Shown here: positions 1 through 6,081 of the stretch, piece after piece
Numbering within the stretch: the stretch's first letter is position 1
Layout of the letters: each line of letters opens with the position of its first letter
NCBI GenBank assembly: GCA_001797035.1
Contig: MGOE01000127.1
Location: 4,158-10,238, forward strand
Reading direction: 5' to 3'
Length of the DNA stretch: 6,081 nucleotides
From: Chloroflexi bacterium RBG_16_72_14
GTDB lineage: Bacteria; Chloroflexota; Limnocylindria; Limnocylindrales; CSP1-4
The notes under the pieces: model-generated
Told to the model about the DNA's origin: nothing
What the model saw: only the letters and a program-made list of their open reading frames with translations
Database searches by the model: none
Program-made: the position numbers and the translations under genes

Positions 1-40
1 CGCCGGCTCGGGTCCGCCAACGCCGGCTCGTGTCCGCCGA
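1..40. repeat. Two tandem copies of a 20-bp GC-rich repeat at the left edge
   Basis: Bases 1-20 and 21-40 match at 18 of 20 positions; each copy starts CGCCGGCTCG and ends in a TCCGCC-containing decamer. The array may continue to the left of the window. The TGTCCGCCG core also occurs, on the opposite strand, in the 27-bp repeats at 1112-1255, so the two arrays may be variants of one repeat family; that link is inference. No coding frame here looks real. Confidence 0.6.
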
Positions 41-103
41 CCCCGGCCGTATGTGTACCAGGCTTAGTGCGCCACACTCGAGCCTGCATGCACCCGCGAG
101 GAT

Positions 104-155
104 CGTCCTTGCGGGCAGTGGCATGTGTGGTACGCATCCCGCACGCGCAAGGACG
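104..155. promoter_or_regulatory. Long inverted repeat upstream of the XRE gene
   Basis: CGTCCTTGCG at 104-113 is perfectly complementary to CGCAAGGACG at 146-155. Inside the 32-nt loop a second small stem can form between ATGTG (123-127) and CGCAT (133-137), with one G-T pair and a 5-nt loop. The element ends 63 bp before the first possible start of the XRE gene. It could be an operator, a structured leader or the terminator of a gene beyond the left edge. There is no T-run on either side, which weakens the terminator reading. No confident -35/-10 pair was found between it and the gene. Confidence 0.45.
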
Positions 156-218
156 CGGCGTCGGCGAATTCCGCGGGCGCATCGTCGGTGAGTCGCACGT
201 AAGCGTGGCCTGCTAAAC

Positions 219-1070
219 GTGGTAGGCATGGAGCTTCGCGTCGAGACCCGCGCGTCGAGTCATGGGGCCGTCGCCTCCGCGCACCCGGCCAGCACCGCGC
301 ACCCGGCCAGCACCGCGCGCAGGGCCAGCACCGCGCGCAGGGCCACCGCCGCTCGCCGCCAGGGTCGCGAGCGGGCGACGCAGGTCGCCCGGCGGATCGG
401 CACCGCCTTGCGGGAGAGCCGGCTCGCCCAGGGGAGAACCCAGGCGGACGTCGCCGAGGAGGCCGGGATCACGCAGCCGTACTACAGCCGCGTCGAGCGT
501 GGCCACGAGATTGGCGTCACGCTCGAGGTCCTTGCCTCCTGCGCGGCGGCGCTCGACGTGCGGCTGGCGGCGTTCATCGAGGCGCTGCCGGGTGCCAGCC
601 TCCCGCGCGACGTGGAGCACCTCCGGCGGCAGGCCCTGGTCATCAGCCTTGCGACGAAGGGCGCCTGGGCCGCGGAGCCCGAGGCGGCGGTCCCCGGCGA
701 CGGACTCCGGCCGCGATCGATTGACGTCCTCCTGGCACGAGCTGCCCGCCGCGAGGCCGCGGTCGTCGAGGTCTGGGACCTGCTGACCGACGGCGGCGAG
801 GCGATCCGGGGCCTCGAGGCGAAGGTGATGGCGACACGCGAGCGCCTCGGTCCGGGCTGGCGGGTCGAGGGGCTGCTCCTCCTGCGCCGCACGGCCCGCA
901 ACAGGCAACTGGTCCGCGAGCTCGCGCCCTTGATCGCGGCACGCTACCCGGCATCGTCGGCCGGGTGGCTCGCGGCGCTCACGAACCCGGACAGGCCGAT
1001 GCCAGACGCCGGCGGCTTCGCGTGGTCGAGCGTCGCGGGAGACCGTGTGATCGCGGCGCGGCTCGGCTGA
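219..1070 (+). CDS. XRE-family helix-turn-helix DNA-binding protein with unassigned C-terminal domain
   Basis: The 283-residue product is probably a cytoplasmic DNA-binding regulator. Residues about 53-120 form a Cro/C1-type (XRE) helix-turn-helix: the segment TQADVAEEAG is the second helix, and ITQPYYSRVERG, with the family's typical S-R-x-E-x-G ending, covers the recognition helix. Residues 20-45 are a low-complexity Ala/Arg/Ser/Thr tail made of hexapeptide repeats and are probably disordered. Residues about 125-260 are a separate alpha/beta domain with hydrophobic strands (RSIDVLL, AAVVEVWDLL, WRVEGLLLLRR), Arg-rich helices and no transmembrane segment. I do not recognise its family by name. 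The start is uncertain: GTG at 219 and ATG at 228 are both in frame and neither has a clear Shine-Dalgarno sequence; ATG 228 gives 280 residues. The gene stands alone and converges on groEL. Its targets cannot be read from the sequence; self-regulation through the upstream inverted repeat is possible. Confidence 0.88.
   Translation: MVGMELRVETRASSHGAVASAHPASTAHPASTARRASTARRATAARRQGRERATQVARRIGTALRESRLAQGRTQADVAEEAGITQPYYSRVERGHEIGVTLEVLASCAAALDVRLAAFIEALPGASLPRDVEHLRRQALVISLATKGAWAAEPEAAVPGDGLRPRSIDVLLARAARREAAVVEVWDLLTDGGEAIRGLEAKVMATRERLGPGWRVEGLLLLRRTARNRQLVRELAPLIAARYPASSAGWLAALTNPDRPMPDAGGFAWSSVAGDRVIAARLG
279..350 (+). repeat. In-frame 18-bp tandem repeat (4 copies) within the XRE gene
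   Basis: Four contiguous 18-bp units lie at 279-296, 297-314, 315-332 and 333-350. The first two are identical (GCGCACCCGGCCAGCACC). The third and fourth replace CACCCG with CGCAGG, and the last has further changes. The units are in frame and encode AHPAST, AHPAST, ARRAST and ARRATA, so the copy number can change without breaking the reading frame. The repeat builds the N-terminal tail just ahead of the DNA-binding domain. Confidence 0.9.
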
Positions 1071-1111
1071 CCGGGCGGCGGCCGGGGCGGTTTGGGGCGG
1101 TTGCCGTGGCT

Positions 1112-1255
1112 GGGTTGCGGCGCCGGCGGGCATTGGCCGGGTTGCGACGACGGCGGACATTGGCCGGGTTGCGACGCCGGCGGGCATTGGCCCGGGTTGC
1201 GGCGCCACGCGCCGCCGGCGGACATTGGCCGGGACGCGCCGTCGGCGGGCCGACC
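1112..1255. repeat. 27-bp tandem repeat array in the XRE-groEL intergenic region
   Basis: Three contiguous 27-bp units lie at 1112-1138, 1139-1165 and 1166-1192. Each starts GGGTTGCG and ends in CATTGGCC, with one to three differences between copies. After one extra C, a fourth copy at 1194-1230 carries a 10-bp insertion that creates the small palindrome GGCGC-CAC-GCGCC at 1201-1213. A degenerate fifth copy (GGGACGCGCC...) follows at 1231-1255. The unit length is a multiple of three, so several frames stay open through the array, but none shows a credible gene. The array occupies most of the 321-bp gap 1071-1391; the rest of that gap holds the two hairpins described separately. It lacks the unique spacers of a CRISPR array. 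Confidence 0.9.
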
Positions 1256-1297
1256 CGCCGGTGAAGTGCAAGAGGCTGCGCGCCGCCGTCGCCAAAC

Positions 1298-1336
1298 GAG
1301 AGCCGGGCATCCGCCGACGGACGACCCGGCGCTCTC
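1298..1336 (-). terminator. Hairpin between convergent XRE and groEL genes, probable groEL-side terminator
   Basis: GAGAGC plus CGGG (1298-1307) pair with CCCG and GCTCTC (1325-1336), leaving a 2-nt bulge at 1329-1330. The 17-nt loop can fold again as TCCG (1310-1313) with CGGA (1318-1321). On the minus strand the stem is followed by CGTTTGG, a weak T-run, and lies about 55-95 nt past the groEL stop. It could serve both converging transcripts. The call rests on structure and location only. Confidence 0.5.
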
Positions 1337-1358
1337 TGCACCCTGAGCGTGTAGCCCT

Positions 1359-1391
1359 CTAGGCGGACCCCAGCGGAGGCTGTCGGGTCCT

Positions 1392-1395
<4 letters not shown>
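1359..1395 (-). terminator. Hairpin overlapping the groEL stop codon
   Basis: GGACCC (1365-1370) pairs with GGGTCC (1385-1390). Inside it CAGC (1371-1374) pairs with GCTG (1379-1382) around a GGAG tetraloop with a 2-nt bulge. An outer CTAG (1359-1362) can pair with CTAG (1392-1395), which contains the groEL TAG stop. No T-run follows, so this may protect the mRNA 3' end or help termination together with the hairpin at 1298-1336, rather than being a standard terminator by itself. Confidence 0.4.
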
Positions 1396-3014
<1,619 letters not shown>

Positions 3015-3087
3015 GGCGTGTCTGTCCTTTCAGGAGGTTCGCGAGGCGCGCCGGCAGTGGCCGGAGATGCCGGAGTCGGAGCGTGAC

Positions 3088-3459
3088 CTATGGTCGGCTC
3101 TCAACCACCGCGAGGATGTCCTTGCCGCTGATGATCAGCAGATCCTCGCCGCCAAGCTTGAATTCAGTGCCGGCATACTTCGCGTAGAGGACCGTGTCGC
3201 CCGGCATGAGGTCCATGTGCTCCCGCTTGCCGTCGTCGAGGACGCGACCCGGGCCGACAGCCAGGACCTTCCCCTCCTGGGGCTTCTCCTTCGCGGTGTC
3301 CGGGATCACGATGCCGCTCTTCGTCGTCTCTTCGCGTGGAGTCGGCTGAACGACCACCTTGTCGCCCAGCGGGCGGAGCTTGTTCGCGATCGGGGTGGCG
3401 GTGGCGCGCCGGGTCGACTTCGAGGCGCGGACGGGCTTGGCTCTGGTGGCGGTGGCCAC
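3088..3459 (-). CDS. groES: Co-chaperonin GroES (Cpn10) with N-terminal extension
   Basis: This is the lid of the chaperonin chamber, a heptameric 10-kDa cap that binds GroEL. The canonical core runs from NKLRPLGDKVVV (26-37) to the C-terminus. It has the mobile loop EETTKSGIVIPDTAKEK (43-59), whose IVI tripeptide contacts GroEL, then GKVLAVGPGR, the MPGDTVLYAKYAGTEFKLGGE segment (85-105, split here only by name) and a final ILAVVE strand. The start is set at GTG (3457-3459) because a perfect AGGAGG lies 8 nt upstream; the open frame extends to 3543 but without such a site. This gives 123 residues, against the usual 95-100. The extra 25 N-terminal residues are basic and Ala/Thr-rich (six Arg/Lys in the first 18) and are not part of the GroES fold. 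It is the first gene of the groES-groEL operon. Confidence 0.97.
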   Translation of the reverse strand: MATATRAKPVRASKSTRRATATPIANKLRPLGDKVVVQPTPREETTKSGIVIPDTAKEKPQEGKVLAVGPGRVLDDGKREHMDLMPGDTVLYAKYAGTEFKLGGEDLLIISGKDILAVVESRP

Positions 3460-3467
3460 GGATGCTT

Positions 3468-3473
3468 CCTCCT
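3468..3473 (-). promoter_or_regulatory. Ribosome binding site that fixes the groES start
   Basis: AGGAGG on the minus strand is separated by 8 nt from the GTG at 3457-3459. This is the strongest Shine-Dalgarno match in the window and the reason for choosing GTG over the upstream start at 3543. Confidence 0.85.
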
Positions 3474-3524
3474 GAGGGTCTGTCGCCGGCACGGACTCAG
3501 CCGGGCGCGACACGTCCGAGCAGG

Positions 3525-3533
3525 GAGTGCTGT
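3525..3533 (-). promoter_or_regulatory. CIRCE-like half-site in the groES leader
   Basis: GAGTGCTGT (plus strand) matches 7 of 9 bases of the CIRCE half-site GAGTGCTAA, which HrcA binds upstream of many groE operons. The partner half at the usual 9-bp spacing (3507-3515) matches only 3 of 9 bases. The position, between the proposed promoter and groES, is where CIRCE normally lies. It may be a decayed site or chance. Confidence 0.25.
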
Positions 3534-3551
3534 GCGTGGGCAATCATCTCT

Positions 3552-3580
3552 GTGGAACCGTCGCATCAGTATGGTATCGT
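3552..3580 (+). promoter_or_regulatory. Weak candidate promoter for padR
   Basis: GTGGAA (3552-3557; 3 of 6 to TTGACA) lies 17 bp from TATCGT (3575-3580; 4 of 6 to TATAAT). A start about 7 nt further on would be only a few bases before the padR ATG at 3590, giving a nearly leaderless mRNA. That would explain the poor Shine-Dalgarno. The match is weak and chance is possible. Confidence 0.25.
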
Positions 3581-3596
3581 CTGGATGATATGTCAA
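3568..3596 (-). promoter_or_regulatory. Sigma-70-type promoter of the groES-groEL operon
   Basis: On the minus strand a perfect -35 hexamer TTGACA (3596-3591) is followed after exactly 17 bp by CATACT (3573-3568), which matches TATAAT at four positions including the key second A and final T. Transcription would start near 3561, giving a leader of about 100 nt before the groES GTG. The -35 hexamer lies inside padR codons 1-3 on the other strand, so the promoter and the start of padR overlap physically. Confidence 0.65.
3575..3590. promoter_or_regulatory. Imperfect palindrome in the groESL promoter spacer, candidate operator
   Basis: TATCGTC (3575-3581) and GATGATA (3584-3590) form 7-bp arms with one mismatch around a central TG. 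The element fills 16 of the 17 spacer bases between the groESL -35 and -10 hexamers and ends at the first base of the padR ATG. A dimeric repressor bound here would block groESL transcription and probably padR as well. PadR is the obvious candidate by adjacency, but this is inference. Confidence 0.45.
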
Positions 3597-4186
3597 TCGA
3601 CACGACCGCCGCACCGCCCGCCCACTTGACCTCGACGTCGTACCTCGTGCTGGGCCTGATCGAGCGGGAAGGTCCATCCACGCCCTACGAGCTCAAACGC
3701 CACGTGGCGGCGACCATCGGCCACTTCTGGTCATTCCCCCACGCCCTTCTCTACAAGGAGCCCGCGCGCCTGGTTGAGCTGGGGCTGTTGACAGAAGAAC
3801 GCGAGGCGGAGGGTCGGCGGCGGCGGCTCTTCGCGATCACCGGCCGTGGCCGCGCCGCGATCCTGGCATGGCTCGCGACGCCCGCGCAGGAACCGACCGA
3901 GTTGCGCGATGCGGGCCTGCTCCAGCTGTTCTTCGCGGATCTGGGGTCAACCGACGACCGCCGAGCTCTTGCGGTGGCGCAGCTCGCGATCCATCGCGCT
4001 GCCCTCGCCCGTTACGAGGACGACCGGCGCGCCGAGCGCGGGCTCAACGGCTCGGACGCAGCAGCGCGCACCGTCGAGCATTGGCGAGGGGTCACCCTGC
4101 CCATGGGCCTCCTCTACGAGCGCGCCGCTGTCGAGTTCTGGGAGCGCGTCTATCGGGAGAGCGGCGCCGATGACGCGCGGCGATGA
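3590..4186 (+). CDS. PadR-family transcriptional regulator
   Basis: This 198-residue cytoplasmic regulator has the two-part PadR layout. A winged helix-turn-helix occupies residues about 18-96: YLVLGLIEREGPSTPYEL, a helix region HFWSFPHALLYKEPARL, then LVELGLL and a basic wing EGRRRRLFAITGRGRAAI. A C-terminal all-helical dimerisation domain (Vir_act_alpha_C type) follows at about 100-190, rich in charged and Trp residues (EHWRGV, EFWERVYRE). PadR proteins usually repress transcription and release DNA on binding a small ligand or after stress; the ligand cannot be predicted here. The ATG at 3590 is chosen because the product then begins just before the PadR domain; the open frame to 3527 adds 21 residues that do not resemble the family. 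Only a weak GGA precedes it. The gene is divergent from groES with 130 bp between start codons, which suggests shared control. Confidence 0.93.
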   Translation: MSIDTTAAPPAHLTSTSYLVLGLIEREGPSTPYELKRHVAATIGHFWSFPHALLYKEPARLVELGLLTEEREAEGRRRRLFAITGRGRAAILAWLATPAQEPTELRDAGLLQLFFADLGSTDDRRALAVAQLAIHRAALARYEDDRRAERGLNGSDAAARTVEHWRGVTLPMGLLYERAAVEFWERVYRESGADDARR

Positions 4187-4242
4187 CGCTGCCGCGTGGG
4201 CGTGTGTGCCGCCACTTGAGGCTCATCGCACAACGACAGCGA

Positions 4243-4290
4243 GGTCGGCGAGGCGACGGATGCTGTCGAAGTGGGTCGCCTCACTCGGCC
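4243..4290. terminator. Strong hairpin between convergent padR and GH94 genes
   Basis: GAGGCGAC (4250-4257) pairs perfectly with GTCGCCTC (4275-4282). The stem extends outward through GGTCG (4243-4247) with CGGCC (4286-4290), including one wobble pair, with a small internal bulge and mismatch. The loop is 17 nt. It lies 57 bp past the padR stop and 111 bp past the GH94 stop, so it could end transcripts from both sides. No T-run follows on either strand, so it would be an atypical terminator. The rest of 4187-4400 shows no gene that I can support. Confidence 0.45.
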
Positions 4291-4400
4291 GTCTGAGCAC
4301 GATCGAAGGGACGCTCGGTCCGCGTTGCGATGCATTCGATTCGTACCAGCGAGCCTTGTCTCGGACTCGATGACCGTCTGGAGGAGGTTGGCTGCGTGGC

Positions 4401-6081
4401 TCAGCCCAGGACGACCCTGACCCGGTGCGTCGCGCCGTCGTCGACGAGCGGGATGGCGGCCCCTTCTCCCTCCAGCATCCGCCCGTCGAGCTCCGCCGAG
4501 GCGACCCCACGACTAACCCCCTGCGGGTTCTCGACGACGATCTCGTAGCGGGCGGAGTGGTAGCGGAAGTCGAGCTCGTAGCCGGGCCACGCACGCGGGA
4601 TGCACGGCTCCAGCACGAGCGCCGTCCCGCGCAGCCGGAAGCCGAGGATCGACTCCACGCCGGCCTGGTACATCCAGCCGGCGGACCCCGTGTACCACGT
4701 CCAGCCGCCGCGGCCGACATGCGGCGGCTTGGCATAGACGTCGGCCGGCATGACGTACGGCTCCACCTTGTAGCGATGGACGCCGGCCCGCGTGCTCGCG
4801 TCGTTGATCGGGTTCAGGATCGAGAACAGCTCGCCCGCCTTGTCGCCCTCGCCGAGGGCCGCGAAGGCAATGATGGACCAGATCGCTCCGTGGGTGTACT
4901 GGCCGCCGTTCTCGCGGACGCCGGGCAGGTAACCCTTGATGTACCCAGGGTCGACATCGGAACTATCGAACGGGGGCGTGAACAGCAGGACGAGGCCGTC
5001 TCCGCGATGGATGAGGTACTCCTCGACCGCGGCCATCGCGCGCCGGGCGTGGGGTGGGTTCGCGGCACCCGACAGAACGCTCCACGACTGGGCGATCGAG
5101 TCGATCCGGCACTCCGCGTTGAGCGCGGACCCGAGCGGCGTACCGTCGTCGAAGAACGCCCGGCGGTACCAGTCGCCGTCCCAGCCGTGCCGCTCGAGGG
5201 ACCGCCGGAGCGACTTCATGTGGGCACGCCAGGATTCCGCGCGCCGACGCTCCCCGCGCTCCTCGGCGATCGGTGCGAAGGCGGCAAGGACGGTGTGCAG
5301 GAACCAGCCCAGCCACACGCTCTCGCCGCGGCCCTCGTGGCCGACCCGGTTCATGCCATCGTTCCAGTCGCCGGACCCGATCAGCGGCAGCCCGTGGATG
5401 CCGACCGCGAGGCTCCGCTCGATGGCCCGCGCGCAGTGCTCGAACAGCGAGGCCGACTCCGTGGAGCGTTCGGGCTGGAAGTAGGCGTCCATCTGGCCGT
5501 CCGCGAGCTCCGGGCCATCGATGAACGGTACGGTCTCGTCGAGGACCGCGGAGTCGGCCGTCACGTCCAGGTAGCGCTGGACCGCATACGGCAGCCAGAG
5601 GCGATCGTCGGAGATCCGCGTCCGCACCCCGCGACCGGACGGCGGGTGCCACCAGTGCTGGACGTCGCCCTCCGGGAACTGCTGGGCGGCGGCTCGCAGG
5701 AGATGCTCCCGCGAGAGCTCCCGCCTGGCCACCGTCAGCGCGATGAGGTCCTGGAGCTGGTCGCGGAACCCGTACGCGCCGCCGGCCTGGTAGAAGGCGG
5801 ACCTGGCCCACAGGTGGCACGACAGCACCTGGTAGAGCAGCCAGGTGTTGAGCATGATGTCCATCGACCGGTCCGGCGTCCGCACCTGGAGCGCGCCCAG
5901 GACATCGTCCCACCGCGTTCGCACGGCCTGCAGGGTTGCCTCATGGTCGGCCGCTCGCCAGCGCCGGATCAGGTCGGCCGCCGCCGCGTCCCCGTCCGCC
6001 TCGCCGAGCAGCACGAGGACCTGGGTCCGCGCCCCGTCGGCGATCTCGACGCGCGTCTGCAGGACGGCGCACGGATCCAAC
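4401..6081 (-). CDS. GH94 enzyme, C-terminal part (cyclic beta-1,2-glucan synthase / beta-glucan phosphorylase type), cut by window edge
   Basis: The 559 visible residues are the catalytic and C-terminal part of a glycoside hydrolase family 94 protein. GH94 enzymes cleave beta-glucosides by phosphorolysis; in cyclic beta-1,2-glucan synthases the same domain trims chains and sets ring size. The (alpha/alpha)6 barrel covers about residues 55-480 with the motifs YGFRDQLQD (103-111), QHWWHPPSGRGVRTRISDD (141-159), GSGDWNDGMN (235-244, containing the catalytic-acid aspartate of the family), ENGGQYTHGAIW (390-401, phosphate-site region) and GGWTWYTGSAGWMYQ (458-472). A beta-rich C-terminal domain ends in THRVRVVLG. 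The first visible residues (DPCAVLQTRVEIADG) belong to the linker between the N-terminal beta-domain and the barrel, so the true start lies beyond 6081. The leftmost visible codon is TTG and is internal. Without the N-terminal part one cannot tell a roughly 2,800-residue synthase with GT84 and membrane segments from a standalone phosphorylase of about 1,100 residues. Confidence 0.93.
   Translation of the reverse strand, partial: LDPCAVLQTRVEIADGARTQVLVLLGEADGDAAAADLIRRWRAADHEATLQAVRTRWDDVLGALQVRTPDRSMDIMLNTWLLYQVLSCHLWARSAFYQAGGAYGFRDQLQDLIALTVARRELSREHLLRAAAQQFPEGDVQHWWHPPSGRGVRTRISDDRLWLPYAVQRYLDVTADSAVLDETVPFIDGPELADGQMDAYFQPERSTESASLFEHCARAIERSLAVGIHGLPLIGSGDWNDGMNRVGHEGRGESVWLGWFLHTVLAAFAPIAEERGERRRAESWRAHMKSLRRSLERHGWDGDWYRRAFFDDGTPLGSALNAECRIDSIAQSWSVLSGAANPPHARRAMAAVEEYLIHRGDGLVLLFTPPFDSSDVDPGYIKGYLPGVRENGGQYTHGAIWSIIAFAALGEGDKAGELFSILNPINDASTRAGVHRYKVEPYVMPADVYAKPPHVGRGGWTWYTGSAGWMYQAGVESILGFRLRGTALVLEPCIPRAWPGYELDFRYHSARYEIVVENPQGVSRGVASAELDGRMLEGEGAAIPLVDDGATHRVRVVLG

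Noticed and set aside
1112..1255. CRISPR array
   Set aside because: The units are directly adjacent with no unique spacers, and there are no cas genes in the window.
213..1310. 365-codon open frame on the minus strand opposite the XRE gene and the 27-bp array
   Set aside because: It is Arg/Pro/Ala-rich with no recognisable domain. It stays open because of high GC and because the 27-bp repeat is a multiple of three; the plus-strand frame has a clear helix-turn-helix.
1092..1346. Small repeat protein (GGHWPGCD-type repeats) encoded by the 27-bp array on the plus strand
   Set aside because: Periodicity comes from the DNA repeat, other frames are equally open, the start has no ribosome site, and the frame breaks into low-complexity sequence after the inserted 10 bp.
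3460..3543. Longer GroES starting at 3543
   Set aside because: No ribosome site precedes that start, and a perfect AGGAGG sits 8 nt before the GTG at 3459.
3527..3589. Longer PadR protein starting at 3527
   Set aside because: The added 21 residues do not resemble PadR N-termini and would place coding sequence across the groESL -10 and the palindrome; ATG 3590 fits the family.
4187..4400. tRNA gene or attachment site in the padR-GH94 gap
   Set aside because: A GGTACGAATCG stretch resembles a T-arm at a glance, but no acceptor stem or cloverleaf could be built and no terminal duplication is seen.

Overview
The window is GC-rich bacterial DNA with mostly chromosomal housekeeping content. It holds four complete protein genes and one gene cut by the right edge. 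The GroEL has a short C-terminal tail ending in Asp-Met-Asp-Tyr rather than the Gly-Met repeats of proteobacteria. Together with high GC, a PadR regulator and a GH94 enzyme, this would fit a high-GC Chloroflexota lineage (for example a Limnocylindria-like soil or freshwater group). Actinobacteria-like lineages are not excluded. The assignment is an inference from sequence style; no marker gene settles it.

Layout. Positions 1-218 are non-coding and carry a 20-bp direct repeat at the left edge and a long inverted repeat (104-155). Positions 219-1070 (+) encode an XRE-family helix-turn-helix protein with a hexapeptide-repeat N-terminal tail and an unassigned C-terminal domain. Positions 1071-1391 (321 bp) have no gene; they contain a 27-bp tandem repeat array (1112-1255) and two hairpins (1298-1336 and 1359-1395) at the convergent ends of the XRE gene and groEL. 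Positions 1392-3459 (-) are the groES-groEL chaperonin operon. Positions 3460-3589 form a compact divergent control region between groES and a PadR-family regulator (3590-4186, +). Positions 4187-4400 are a convergent intergenic stretch with a strong hairpin. From 4401 to the right edge (-) lies the C-terminal part of a GH94 enzyme of the cyclic beta-1,2-glucan synthase / glycoside phosphorylase type.

How the parts may work together. GroES and GroEL are co-transcribed and form the folding chamber. Their best promoter lies directly against the padR start: its -35 hexamer falls inside padR codons 1-3, and its 17-bp spacer is almost entirely filled by an imperfect palindrome. The simplest reading is that one repressor, PadR itself or another, controls both directions from one site. 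A full HrcA/CIRCE operator is not present; only one half-site-like match is seen. The GH94 enzyme is convergent with padR and need not be functionally linked. I found no CRISPR array, tRNA, rRNA, transposase or obvious defence system. The most unusual material is the padR-groESL control region, the XRE protein's C-terminal domain and the repeats around that gene.
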